Shown here piece by piece: positions 1 through 11,532 of a stretch of DNA of 64,000 nt. The notes beneath the pieces are model-generated. The model was given only the letters and a program-made list of their open reading frames with translations. It had not been told where the DNA came from and did no database searches. The DNA is taken from NCBI GenBank assembly GCA_928212115.1, contig CAKMRJ010005745.1:220948745-221012744 (forward strand), read 5' to 3'. A program made the translations under genes and the position numbers. The number at the start of each line of letters is the position of its first letter. The stretch's first letter is position 1. The DNA is from Lactuca virosa. Its lineage: Eukaryota; Streptophyta; Magnoliopsida; Asterales; Asteraceae.

Positions 1-720
1 AATTGATTGTCTTAGAAATAAAGCTACTTTCATTTATATACCATCGTCACATAAACCCGTTTTGCACCATAAGATATTTAAAACAAGTACAACTTTTTAA
101 GATAATTCCAATTGATATTTAGATTTCACTTATAACTACAAAATGGTCGATTTATCAGCATCCGTATCTGTTTGAAAAGAAGATCATCTCCTAAAAGGTT
201 AAGGGCTTAAGTAATTTATGGAGGAAAGAAATGTCTATTAGCTATTGTAAAAAACTTGAAAACCATCGTTATAAAGAAATCCAGTTTATAAGTTGGGAGA
301 CTATAAAAGTAATATTATTTTTACTCAACAGTATATGTTCACATTACGTTGCTTTATTTCTGCCTCATTGTTTCAAATTTTAAAATATTATTGGTGAACG
401 ATTACTTAGAATATGTTAATACATCTAATATTCTACCTATCCTAATCATAACCATGCTACATTGAATCATTCCATATTAAAAGGAGGAAATTAAAGCCAT
501 TGCATGTGCTGTTGTGCATCAAGGACAATGAGACTAGACATATGCATAAAACTGGTGGTTTATGGAAACCATCATCCAATCATATGACGTCACAAGTAAA
601 CCCCACACAACAATTTCTATTTCACAAAATTATGCTGTTAGGTAAAAAAGAAAAAGGAGATCGAGTAATCTAACCAATTTTTTCTTAAATATAATCAAGT
701 TAAAAATAAAAAATAAAATA
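1..720. other. Intergenic, nothing recognised
   Basis: AT-rich sequence without a convincing exon, RNA gene or repeat boundary on either strand. Confidence 0.5.
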
Positions 721-1256
721 ACCTTTTGGTCTGGAATGGGTCATTTCGGACCCGAAAACCGGCCCAAGCCCAATATTATAGCCCAATGGTATATATGGGT
801 CTCACACACAAAAAAATCTGGAATACGCGTTCCGGAATTAACAGATCCGAAGCACGATATACCCCATTTCGGACCAAATTTTCAGTATGGATTCGTCAAA
901 CCAAGTAAGTTCTACACTTTAAGTTACTTTGCATTTGATTTTCTGAAACGATTTACGTATTCTGGAATGGTCCAGAATGGTCTGGAACATGATGAACAAC
1001 TTTGGAATATTCGGATTATCTTTTTTTTTATCTTTTTCTCGTTCTATGTGTATGAATGTTATGTAAGTACTTTATAACGTGTTTCTGATCAGTTGTTTTA
1101 TTCTAGAATTATGTGTTGTAGGGGTTCTGGAATAGTAATGTAGGTCCGGAACACGATGAATGGTGTCCGGAACCTCATGATCTATTCCGGAATGATGATC
1201 CAAAATACTTATAATATACCAATTTTTTTCTAAGTATTGTTTAATAACCCATGTTA

Positions 1257-2172
1257 GTCCAAAAACGAGTTAGTGTGGATGTTAAAAAAAGTGGGTTTTA
1301 CGGATGATGAAGTTGTATTCCATTTACATGAGCTTTCAGAATTGCGCCCGATAAAGGTAAAATCGAAAACAATAATTTTATAATTCTAATTTATTTACGG
1401 TAATGTATTAAAATGTTCTTGGATTTTTTTTTTTTTTTTTTGCAGATAAAAAACAACGATATTAAGTTTCAAAATAAGATAAAAAATAAACCAACAAATG
1501 CACCCATAAAATTAAGAAATAAATCAAAATTGTGTTAAAACTTAAATTGAAAGCATACTCTGAAAGATGGCACCGGAGCAAGTGCAGACAAACCTGTTAT
1601 GATAGACTAGTTACAATTATGTTTTTTTTTTGTTAAGGATATGTTTCAGAAATTGTTTTTTTATTATTATTAAATACTTTTATGCACATTGGTTTTTAAA
1701 TAGTATATTAAATAATTTAAGTATATTCTATTTTCAGTCTCCAACATCCGACGATTCGAATGATCATGATGAGTTGCCTATAGAGTATGTTATACCACAC
1801 CTTGAAGACGAGCAATGACGTCTTGTTGATACGACTGCATTAGAAATAATTTGTGATTATCAATGTGCTAAACAATGAATGGTAATACTGGAAATCTCAT
1901 TACCGCCTTCACCGGCTGAGGACCAGAGAAAAGTAGCATTGTATAACATGCAAATGCTCCCTATTATCATGTCTGAAGATATACGACAATTTATGAACAC
2001 AATGGAAATCATCGAAGAAACATGTAGGGCAACTCCAACAGTAGAAGATCGAGTCGAATTGACTGATAATGGTTTCAAACTAATTGAGACCTACATGGAA
2101 TTGTTTGAAAATCATGTAGACACGGCTAGTTTGCATCGGATGCAAGTTCCCAGTTATCGGCCACAAATATAA
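1257..2172 (+). pseudogene. Unrecognised multi-exon coding remnant
   Basis: Three open segments look like exons of one + strand gene. The segment near 1264-1360 reads KKVGFTDDEVVFHLHELSEL and ends at a possible donor. The segment near 1739-1818 is acidic (SPTSDDSNDHDELPIEYVIP) and ends in a stop at 1816-1818. The third, from ATG 1879 to 2172, encodes 97 residues (MVILEISLPPSPAEDQRKVA...) predicted mostly helical. I do not recognise a family. They lie inside the possible transposon at 721-2870 and could be its cargo or accessory protein. The stop between segments and the lack of conserved motifs suggest decay. Confidence 0.25.
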
Positions 2173-2296
2173 TCTAATTTTAAATATGAATATTGTAATG
2201 TCTTTTCAAACTGAATTTTGTAAAATGAACGGTATGATTATTTAAACTAAAATGACAATTATCCTTTTTCATTAACATTATTGCAAATAGCGTTAT

Positions 2297-2636
2297 TTAA
2301 CCTGATACATACTTAAATTGGTTTCCACAAATCAGAAAATTGTAAGAGATACAGAGATACATATTTTGTTCCCGATCAACAAAATCTCCTCTAGTTCTAA
2401 CAACGTCTGTTAGACGGCCCCGTTCTGCACGCAACTTATTGATCTCCTTATTTGCATTTTCAATCCACATCTTAGCTTGTTTTACTTCTTTCATCGCTTC
2501 TGCAAACCCATTTTTCTTTTTCATTTACTTGTTCCGCTAGATCGTTTGCACATTGATTTAGTGTGCGACTTCTTTCAGAGTCCCTTTCGTTTTCTTCTTC
2601 AACAGTCTTCATAGCTTGGGAAACGTCATCAGACAT
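2297..2636 (-). pseudogene. Coiled-coil protein remnant, minus strand
   Basis: Reading the minus strand from ATG at 2636 gives a charged helical sequence beginning MSDDVSQAMKTVEEENERD. Near 2519 the open frame shifts by one base and continues as NGFAEAMKEVKQAKMWIENA and then KEINKLRAERGRLTDVV. Both halves have the Glu/Lys/Leu content of a coiled coil, so they look like one protein broken by a frameshift. No family is recognised. It is convergent with the + strand remnant to its left and lies inside the same possible transposon. Confidence 0.3.
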
Positions 2637-3144
2637 TTTATTTGAGAGTGGGAAATATGGACCTTCCGGAAACAGGTTACTATCTGAACAAACATAACAA
2701 TCTTCTTATTCACAATGCCAAACATCATCGTGTGATGAACTCACTCTAATTTTATTTCAACGTTGAGGATTCATGTTAGGTGAATTTTAAGGTCGAAAAG
2801 CAAGTGTCCGAAATAGCCATTCCGGAAAGTGGCTCCGGATCCGAAATGGGGTTCCGGAATAAGGATCTGAAATACTGTTAGAAATCATTTTTGATGTGAG
2901 TGTAAATATGCATGTAAGTATGTGTGTTAGTTCGCCTAAGGTTGTGAAGGTAAATAGGCAGGTTGCTAAATCAGTTTTGGTGTGGGTGTAAGTATGCGTG
3001 CTAGTTCGCCTAAGGTTGTGAATGTAAACAAACAGGTTGTTAAAGTTTTTTTCATGCTGACTCTTTGAGAAACTCATTTTGAAGCAGTTTTATAAGAGAT
3101 AATTACGAATTACTTGATTGAAGGTAAGGTGCTAAGCACATATA

Positions 3145-3211
<67 letters not shown>
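3145..3211. repeat. Compound (CA)n(TA)n microsatellite
   Basis: About 17 CA units run directly into about 15 TA units. Confidence 0.95.
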
Positions 3212-3213
<2 letters not shown>

Positions 3214-3587
3214 TACTATCATACTATATTATAAATGCAACATTTTTCCTTTAATCACATTCATTTGAAACTCCCATGACTTTTCAATTTCTTTTTAATA
3301 ATAATTATAAATTGGTTAATAAGGTTAAATAAATATCGAACCTCAAGTGTAATCATATATAAACTAAATTTCAATATTAAAATAATATATTTACTTCTAT
3401 TTATAAAGTTATATTTTTTTAACTTTTAACATACATAAGCAAAATCAGGAAAGTAAAAAAAAAAAAAAAACTTAGATTTTTGTCATCTTGCTCCACTTTT
3501 TATTTCAAAAAGAAGTACGTAGTAGATGCAAAATGAGAAAGTAGAAAAATGAGAAAATGATTTTTTAAGGGAAAATGACATACCAAG

Positions 3588-4669
3588 GTAATTTTTTTTT
3601 TATTTTGTTCATGTTTAGGTAATTTATTAATATTTTTATGGTATATATTTGAACATTTAACTTGTTAAAGGAGGTGACAATGGTAATATGTAAACACATT
3701 TAACAAGTTAAATGTTCAAATATATACAAGAAAAAGTTGTCTAAATATTAACAATTTGTTTTTTACAAATTTCTTAATACTTTTTATAAATTTGTACAAC
3801 ATTTTTATGATATATTTTTTCCTATAGTTTTTTCTAATACAATGTCGATCAGTTCTAAACTCCATGTTTTAATTAATAAATGATATTTTGTAAAATATTT
3901 TATATAGCTTCTTAGATTTTTTTTCTTTTGTTTTTAAGCATATGCAATATTTTTAAAGTAAATAGTATCTAACAATAAAATTAAATATGTAATAATAAGT
4001 ATGTAGGATCTCTTAAAAAATAAAAAGAAAGTATAACATAGCAAATAAAAAAAACTATATAATGTAAATGTTTTAAAATTATTACAACTTTTTATAATTT
4101 TTAATTAGAAGTTTATAAACTTTTTAATTTTTTAATACAATGTTTTAAACTAATATTTAACAAAAGTGTTTTAAATGTTATAAAACAAAGGTATTAAATT
4201 GTCATACGAAATCTATGAAAGGCTTTAAAAATGTTGTAAAAGAAATTTTAGAAATAGTTGTATGAAAGTTATAAAAAAAATTATATGAAAATGTAAAAAA
4301 AAAATAAAAAACTTGTAAATTTTTTAAAAGCATTTGTATGGAAATTCTATGAAAGTATAAAAATGTTAAAAAAAATTATAAACAAAGTTTAAAACATAGT
4401 ATTAGAAAAAACTATAGGAAAAAAAAATCATAAAACTATTGTAAGAAGTTATACAAAATCTTAAAAAATTAAAAAAAAAAATTGTTCACATTTAGACAAC
4501 TTTCCTTTTTACACATTTAACAATTTAATTTGTTAAATGTATTAACATATTATCATTGTCACCTGCTATAACATGTGACAATGATAATATATAAACACAT
4601 TTAACAAGTTAAATGATCAAATGTATAAAAAAAATTGTCTAAACATGAACAAAACGAAAAAATAATTAC
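3588..4669. repeat. 1.08 kb foldback / MITE-like inverted-repeat element
   Basis: The left end (GTAATT, T-run, then TTTTGTTCATGTTTAG) is repeated in inverted orientation at the right end (CTAAACATGAACAAAA, A-run, AATTAC). Further inverted matches continue inward: CTATAGTTTTTTCTAATAC at about 3823 pairs with GTATTAGAAAAAACTATAG at about 4399. The block AACATTTAACTTGTTAAA and its inverse recur near 3651, 3696, 4510 and 4595. The whole element is therefore an imperfect long hairpin with no coding capacity. The target duplication is unclear. It lies about 0.4 kb upstream of the CBL promoter region. Confidence 0.7.
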
Positions 4670-5057
4670 TCTCGCAAATCATTTTTCATTTTTTTACCCG
4701 ATAACCTATTATGTGCCTATTTTCCGGCCCATTTTGCATCCCACTTTATCCGTCAAGCCGAAGCCAATTTCTTACCCATTGCAATCTCTGGAGCTCATTT
4801 GCGGATTTCGATCATGACAACTATTTTGGTGATTTGATTAACGTTACTATTTTTTTTTTTAAAATAACAAATAAGATTATCTTTTTCTTATATCATTATA
4901 TATGCCTAAAACATTTTAGTTCTAGAAAAAATAGAATTAATCATCTTGTTTAATTCAACCTTTGACAACTTTACGTCAAATATGATCAAAGGTATATTCT
5001 CATTTGTTCGAAGAAAATCAAAAGACTTCTACTTCTACCATTACAACTTTTCAGCAT
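4670..5057. other. CBL upstream intergenic region
   Basis: No gene or repeat recognised. It probably contains distal promoter sequence of the CBL gene. Confidence 0.4.
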
Positions 5058-5074
5058 CACGTGCTACTCACGTG
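5058..5074 (+). promoter_or_regulatory. Two CACGTG G-box/ABRE cores upstream of CBL
   Basis: Two perfect CACGTG hexamers lie at 5058-5063 and 5069-5074, 11 bp apart. ACGT-core G-boxes bind bZIP and bHLH factors, and paired ABREs confer ABA responsiveness in plants. CBL1-type genes are known to be stress-responsive, so an ABA/stress role is plausible but inferred. Confidence 0.55.
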
Positions 5075-5321
5075 ATTCACACCCACCTCTAAATCCAGAT
5101 AAATGCAAATTGAGGCTTCTTTTCTCCTCACTTCTCACCGCGTCTTTCTCTCTTTTCCCACTCTGTGTGTGTAGACAAACCTGCGGAAAATCTTTAGAGC
5201 TTTCCTCGATCAAATCCCTTTAGATTCAATCGCAATCGACATACACTATAAACCACTTCGTAATCTCCAAAAAACTCTGTGTATTACAGGTCCCTGCATC
5301 TGCAAAATTCATCTCTCTCCG

Positions 5322-6082
5322 ATGGGGTGGATCTTCTCCTTCCTCTGGTATGCAATCTCTAGATTTCAGTTTAGTATGATCAAATTGAGTATGCGGTTGA
5401 TTATTCATGTTTATTTAGGGAATTTTTGTATTTTTGATTTTTTATTTATTTGGAAGAGGATTTAAACTTGAAGGGGTTGGTGGGGAGAGCACAAGTGATG
5501 TTTTTGAACTGGATTTGTCTTCAAATTCGGTGTTTATCATTGTTGTATGATTTTTTTATCATTTGTTTCCTTGATTTTTTAATAATATGTGAATTTTTCG
5601 GGCCGGGTGCTTTAGCCTTGGTAGCTCCGAGTAGAAACTGTCCGAGGTTAATTTTCAGATCTAGGGTTTTGTTAGCTTGTTCTATTGAAGTATATATAAA
5701 CTCTAATCTCTATTTATTTTTTGTTATAGCATGATTGAAAGAGATAAATGGGAGTTCATCTTCATTTTATACTATTAGTTGTTCTGAATTTGGGAATGAG
5801 ATGGTTTTTTTTGCCCTAGATGAAAATATCCTAAACCAGTCATCATATTGTAGTAATGCTAACAGTATAAGTAAAAATTCTTGATCATGTATTATCAACC
5901 TATGGAATTCTGATATACATATACTCCTCCTTTGGCTCCCATTGTTGATTTTCGTGTAGCAACCTGGTTTATAAACTCTTAAACTCTTATGATTTGTAAA
6001 GATGGTGTTTTTTCTTCTGTTATTTTATTTGGTGGAGTAACTGATTAGTTTTTGGGTTTACAATTATGTCAGTCAAGGCTGA
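5322..6082 (+). other. CBL 5' leader: non-coding exon, leader intron and short upstream ORF
   Basis: A leader exon appears to end at 5347 (CTCTG before GTATGC). The next exon begins at 6073, after a CAG acceptor, 31 bp before the CBL start codon. In this model an ATG at 5322 opens an 11-codon upstream ORF (MGWIFSFLCQG) that crosses the splice junction and stops at 6080-6082, 21 bp before the main ATG. Leader introns commonly raise expression, and an upstream ORF can restrain translation. The splice model is inferred from consensus sites only. Confidence 0.45.
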
Positions 6083-6103
6083 GAGGTTTCCTCTCTTGTC
6101 TAA

Positions 6104-8189
6104 ATGGGCTGCTTTCATTCTACTGTAAGAAAACCGGTTCCTGGGCATGAAAATCCAACTATTCTTGCTTCTCAAACAGCTTGTAAGTTGATCTTTCTTT
6201 CATTTATCATGTCATTATTGTAGCAAAATTTCATCCATTTTAATTGGTGGATTTTGCTTATATTACCTTTCATAATCATCTTTTTTGTCTTTTTTGTCTC
6301 TTTAGTCAGTGTTAGTGAAGTTGAAGCACTATTTGAGCTCTTCAAGAGCATAAGCAGCTCTGTAATCGATGATGGATTAATTAACAAGGTAACCCTTATT
6401 TCCTTTAATTTTCTCTTCTCAACATGAAACTATTTAAATATCTACTTTTCCTACCCTTCACTCTTATTTCTTAGCTTATCATTATGAGTTCTAGTTTTGA
6501 TTTTTTTTTTTGTAACATCACTCATTCACTCTTAACAGGAAGAATTTCAGTTAGCACTGTTCAAAAACAGGAAGAAAGAGAATCTTTTTGCGAACAGGGT
6601 ATGAATTATGATTTTCAGTTTCTGTGAATATTTTGTTATTATAAAGAAATGATTAATGTTATGTTGCCTTCTCACTTTGCTTATCTCTAACTCCATGCAA
6701 TTACTTTTGGCAACTTAATGAATTAGATTTTCCATTTTAGACAGAATTTCATGTAAAACTTCACTATGAATAACTGCATGCTTCTATTATATATTTGATT
6801 TGTCCTTTATCTGATACTTTGTAGTTACTCATGATTTTTCTATTTGCCAAGTGTTGTGTCTTTCATGCTGTCTGATAACACCTGAAAACTGTTTTTAATA
6901 TCAGTGATAAAGACATATTTAACCTAACCATATAACTTTTGTTTAATTATCAAAAATGCACATCAACAAATAATTAAACATGCAACCTTTTGTTTTTAAC
7001 CCTATTAAGACTACATCATTGTCCACATGCTAATCACTTAAATTGGATACAAATTAAGATTTAGACTGATATGCATGCGATTAGTAGCTATATAATAATT
7101 GTTTTTGTCTTTTCCAATAAATGATCTCTATTACATTTCCAAATTAGGTTTTCTTCTAAAAGAAAAGAGTTTTCCTGTTTTGGTAATTTAAATAAACCAA
7201 ATTCAATTTTCTTGTTATATGTATACATGAATATGCATACAAAATGACATTTTTTTTATATAATTTCAGATATTTGATCTTTTTGACGTGAAGCAGAAGG
7301 GCGTTATTGATTTTGGTGACTTTGTTAGAGCACTTAATGTTTTCCATCCAAATGCCCCTCAAGAAGACAAAATCAGTTGTAAGTTAATTTATAATGATTA
7401 ATAATGTCCAAAAAGTATAACATTTATAGATTTCCCATAAATTATTATTATGATTACTAATTTTTTCTTGTTTCAGTTTGTTTCAAGCTTTATGACATGG
7501 ATGGAACAGGATTCATAGAGCGCCAGGAGGTACTATTCTACTAATTTTATGCACAAATATAAAAATTACAACATTTATTTTGTAATTTATATTTTTCATG
7601 TATATTTTTTATAGGTTAAGCAAATGTTGATTGCACTTTTATGTGAGTCTGAGTTGAAGCTGGCTGATGATACCATTGAGGTTATACTTGATAAGGTAAG
7701 TTTCTTTGAGTAAATTACAAAAATGGTCCCTGTGCTTTCTGAACTTTACTATTATTGGTAAAAAAACTAAAACCTTTTTCAAATTTGGTCCCTGGAATCT
7801 TGAAATAAGGATGGGGATCATTTTTTTTTGTTTATTATGACATGAGTATTTACTTGAGTGGTAAAAGGGTATAATTGGTATTTCCATATTTTTGAGCACA
7901 GACGTTTTCAGAAGCGGATGTAGACCAGGATGGGAAGATAGACAAATCAGAATGGCATAATTTTGTGACTAAAAATCCTTCTTTGTTAAAGATCATGACT
8001 CTTCCATATCTGAGGTAAATATTATATCTAGACATTTTGGTATATTTTCTAAAGAAAGGAAATATATAAATGAATCTTTGTTGCATAACATATATTGATG
8101 AAAGAAAGTGATGTTAAAAATGTAGGGACATTACAACAACTTTTCCAAGTTTTGTGTTCAATTCAGAAGTTGAAGAGATTGCTACATGA
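6104..8189 (+). CDS. CBL1: Calcineurin B-like calcium sensor, CBL1/CBL9 type
   Basis: Eight coding exons: 6104-6182, 6306-6388, 6539-6598, 7270-7378, 7477-7529, 7615-7695, 7902-8014 and 8126-8189. Together they make 642 bp, or 213 residues, the length of Arabidopsis CBL1. All introns are GT-AG and phases agree. The N terminus MGCFHS carries Gly2 and Cys3, the myristoylation and palmitoylation signal that anchors CBL1/CBL9 to the plasma membrane. Four EF-hand regions follow; the clearest are DMDGTGFIERQE (EF3) and DVDQDGKIDKSE (EF4). The C terminus has the FPSF motif, in which CIPK kinases phosphorylate the serine. CBL1 binds Ca2+ and recruits CIPK23-type kinases to channels such as AKT1 and to NADPH oxidases. 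CBL1 and CBL9 cannot be told apart here. No defects are seen. Confidence 0.95.
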
Positions 8190-8693
8190 ATGAAGTAAAA
8201 ATGTTTGTTTGTTTGTTATTATTTTGATATTCATCTTTTGAAGGAAGACTAGAATTTTACTTACTTATGATTGCCTGGTTTTGGTATATTGGCTTTTTAG
8301 GAGAAACGTTGTTTGTTAGCTTAACACTTTACAATGGTTGGAGTATTTTTTCCTTTTCTTTTTTTAAATATAAGAAGAAATCATGATCATTGTTACCCAA
8401 GATGTAGATTTAATTTGATATGATCCGTTCTATTTAGATGATGTCAATCATCCACTCAAAAAATGTAAATCTCGTTATGTTGAAATTTCTTTTGTTTCTT
8501 GTAATTTGCTTATAAAGAAAATCTCTTTTTATCTCATTTATTATTATTGTTTTTGAAAATATTGTTAACATGTAAAATTTCTTTTTGTTTTGCTTTTAAG
8601 TGCTATGGCCACAATGGAATATCTATCCCTTTTGCAATCCAATACATTGCATTTTATTCATCATTTGCAGTCTTTTATACTTTTACTTATTAT
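8190..8693. other. CBL 3' region
   Basis: AT-rich sequence after the CBL stop, probably 3' UTR and terminator. Nothing else recognised. Confidence 0.5.
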
Positions 8694-10105
8694 TACATTA
8701 CATTCCAAACAAAGTACATCAAGCTATCAACTTTTATATAGTTTCTTGGTGAACAATACATTTCAAACAAGAGTCAAAAGCCATCAATAACATTAATTCA
8801 TTACATCACATACTAAACCAAAACATTAGAGTCCATACTAGAACCTAATATAATCAAGATTGAAAGGCCATACATACAAGATACATCATGCTATCAGTAA
8901 CATACCATACCAAGCTTACAATGACCCTGATAGCCAGTCTAACTCCACCTTCCTTCTTAACATCTACATCTTTAGTTGTTTGGTCCCTCCAAAGCAAAGC
9001 TTGTGTAGTTTATGAAATTGTCTTTCTTTGTACCATTGGTTGGATAATATTTGCAATCCTTTGATTTGTCATGTAGGTATTCACAATAAAAGATATAAAA
9101 CTACCCCTGACAATGGAGCGGGTTTTGACCATGATCCGATCCAAACCCGTAAGAATTATATGGGTTTGGAGCTTAGTTTTTGATTCGTTTGCTTGTTAAC
9201 GACACATACCTGCTAACAATTTTATTAAAAAGGTCGGGTATGGATCATCGCCGACCCACTCCATTTTTAACCCGCCCCTTATAAATTTTAGAATTATACA
9301 TTTATACTTTATATTAATTAACGTTTAATTTTAATTCCAATCCAACATCCAAAGGGCAAAGGCCAAAGGAAAAACTGCTTTTACCTAGGATTCGAGAAGT
9401 CGATTTCTACCAAGAATCATGATGCCATTCAATTTATACTCATCCAGGAATCGCCAATTCCATTTATAAATCAATAAAATCATTTATTAACAGGAAGAAA
9501 GTTTGCAATTGTTATTCGATATCATTACAATCGATAGTCATAAATCAATCGAAAGTTGTTGCAATAGTGATTTTTAATTCCAATCGAAATTCCTCGAGTA
9601 CGTAATGTCCTTTTTTAAATAAACTATTGTTTTATTTAAAAAATGTTATTTTAAGTATTAAGCTATAATATACATTTTTTTTATTTAAGAAATGTTATTT
9701 TAAGAATTAAGTAATTGTGTTTGATTATTCAAAAAAAAAAAAGATGGATTACGGGGCAGGTTTGGTGGATAAGGGTATGAATTTGATTATTCAAAACCCT
9801 GCGGGTTACAAAGCATGTTTCGATCGGATTTTGAAATTTGTTAAAGGGTTTGGATTAAGGTTGATTCGCCCCAAACCCGCTCCATTGTCAGGTCCATATA
9901 AAACATATGGTTGCGTTTTTTATGGAAAAATCTCTACTTTTCCAAGAAAAGTTGAAGTTTTGAAAATGCGTTTCGTTTGATGACTTTTCCAAAATTTTCT
10001 TGTGTTATCCAAAATTACAAAAAACTTCGAAAACTGATAGTTATTATTTTCCACAATTTATCGTGTTTTCCAAAATTACAAAAAACTTGAAAGCTCACAC
10101 CCCAT
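8694..10105. repeat. Direct duplication, copy 1 (interrupted by a MITE)
   Basis: Once the MITE at 9102-9896 is removed, this interval aligns with 11533-12330 over about 0.6-0.8 kb. Shared stretches include AAACATTAGAGTCCATACTA, GCTTGTGTAGTTTATGAA and GATGACTTTT-CCAAAATTTT. On the minus strand (about 9000-8918) it reads coding-like: WRDQTTKDVDVKKEGGVRLA and on to IRVIV. This could be the last exon of a lost minus-strand gene that I do not recognise. Confidence 0.7.
9102..9896. mobile_element. hAT-type MITE, 795 bp, with exact 8-bp target duplication
   Basis: The ends are inverted copies sharing CCTGACAATGGAGCGGGTTT (left 9106-9125; right in reverse at about 9873-9892). The direct repeat TATAAAAC flanks it at 9094-9101 and 9897-9904. 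Eight-bp target duplications with short inverted ends are the hAT superfamily signature. The paralogous sequence near 12050 shows the empty site. The open frame spanning the right end (9717-9980) crosses the element boundary and is not a gene. Confidence 0.85.
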
Positions 10106-11532
10106 GCTCCAACTCCCAACCCACACTCCATGACCCATTCTCTCTCAAACTCTATCCCAAACCTCTGTGATCCGACTCTAAGTCTCGAGCATCTTAGTGA
10201 GGTGTTGCGGCATTGGAAATCCCGACAAAAAGAAGTATTTAGAGTCGAAGTCCTGTTCGTGAATTTTCGACTTTTTGCTAGAAACTTTGTTGTTTAAAAG
10301 GGATAAGCTGAAGTATTAGTCGGTGAGCTAGCTTTCATGTGGATCTTTCACCTTAATCAAGTGAGTGCATAATTACTTTCATGAACATGATTTTAATACA
10401 AGTATTTATTAGAAGTATTAAATATATGTTGCAAGTTTATATGTGAATTAAATGTTTATTATCTGAAATATGTGTTAAATGTTTAATTGATAACATACGT
10501 TGTGTGAACCAGATATGGTTAAATATGTGTTAAATAGTATATGTAGTATTATTATGTGATAATCTTAATAGAAGTACTATTACTTAAAAGATTAATATTA
10601 AGTACCCGATACTCTGCAATTAAATATATACACTAAATTAGGATATTATTGTCTAAACATAGTTGATATTGAAAATTGATTACAATGATTGTAGTCTAGT
10701 CTAGTTTCCAAACTAAGACATATAAAGGATGCTTAGATCCAATTAAGTTGGGTAATAATATAGTTGTATATTGTATTGAGATAAGTGACATAAACAGGAA
10801 AAAGTTTTTTGGATGATGATTACAAGCATTATAGTTTTCTCTAGTGATGGAGTAAGACTTATAAAGAATACTTAGTTCAAGTTGAAAGAGTGCTTAGTTA
10901 TACCCTGTATTATAAAGATATTACATAGGCAGGAAATTTGACTACAAGTATTGTAATATTGTTTAGTTTTACACTAAGGCCCAAATGAGATGCTTAGTTC
11001 AATTAAGTTTGGATAATGAGTAACATCATATTAAAGGTATGTGTGAGATGAAAACGGAGAGTAGAACTCTGTTCGATAACACTGATGATTGGTGGGGTGC
11101 ATTTTACATACATGAGTACTATATTAATGTTCTCCCTTCTTTTAGACAGTCGGACTTGGTGTGTCTGTTTTAGACATACCAATATGGTGTGTATGTATCA
11201 GACCACTGCTAGGTATGTCTGAGTCATCTAACGGAGTATAGACGACCACCCATGATTAAATCTAGTCTTGTGGTGTTAATGAATTATACTAATTCAAATA
11301 AATAGGATTATATGTTCATTCAAGTACTCCATCCCCCACATGGTTGCATTTATTGACTAACGCCTGATGCCAAAGAATCATCGAATCAGTATAGTTGACT
11401 TGTTGCTTACAGTGATCCATCATGATAGATCTTTTAAGATCACCTTTATAGGATCAATATGTGAGGATCGGTGAGATGGGTAGCTAAGGGTAAAGTGTCT
11501 TTTATACTTTTAGTTAGTTTCTTGGTCGGTGA
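10106..11532. other. Spacer between the duplicated blocks, with degenerate tandem repeat
   Basis: No gene recognised. Between about 10678 and 11040 a unit of roughly 130 bp recurs three times in degenerate form. Each copy begins GATTACAA-like, continues TAGT-TA-GACxTATAAAG-TGCTTAG and ends near AATTAAGTT-GG. The flanks, including the GC-richer part at 10100-10350, show no coding signal. Confidence 0.45.

Larger units (their letters stand above)
721..2870. mobile_element. Possible DNA transposon with subterminal TCCGGAA-type motifs
   Basis: Variants of the motif TTCCGGAA/TCTGGAAT cluster at both ends of this interval, at about 731-1200 and 2660-2860, and are absent between them. The outermost left motif block (731-753, CTGGAATGGG then ATTTCGGAC) is matched in inverted orientation by the right block (about 2800-2822). 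A second inverted match, CCCCATTTCGGA, lies at about 860 and 2840. Clustered subterminal motifs in opposite orientation are typical of CACTA (En/Spm) and some other cut-and-paste transposons, where a transposon-encoded protein binds them. Coding-like fragments lie on both strands inside. I found no clear terminal repeat, target duplication or transposase, so the class is open. A degenerated host locus is the alternative. Confidence 0.35.

Noticed and set aside
9717..9980. 87-codon open frame
   Set aside because: It crosses the right boundary of a MITE, so it is accidental.
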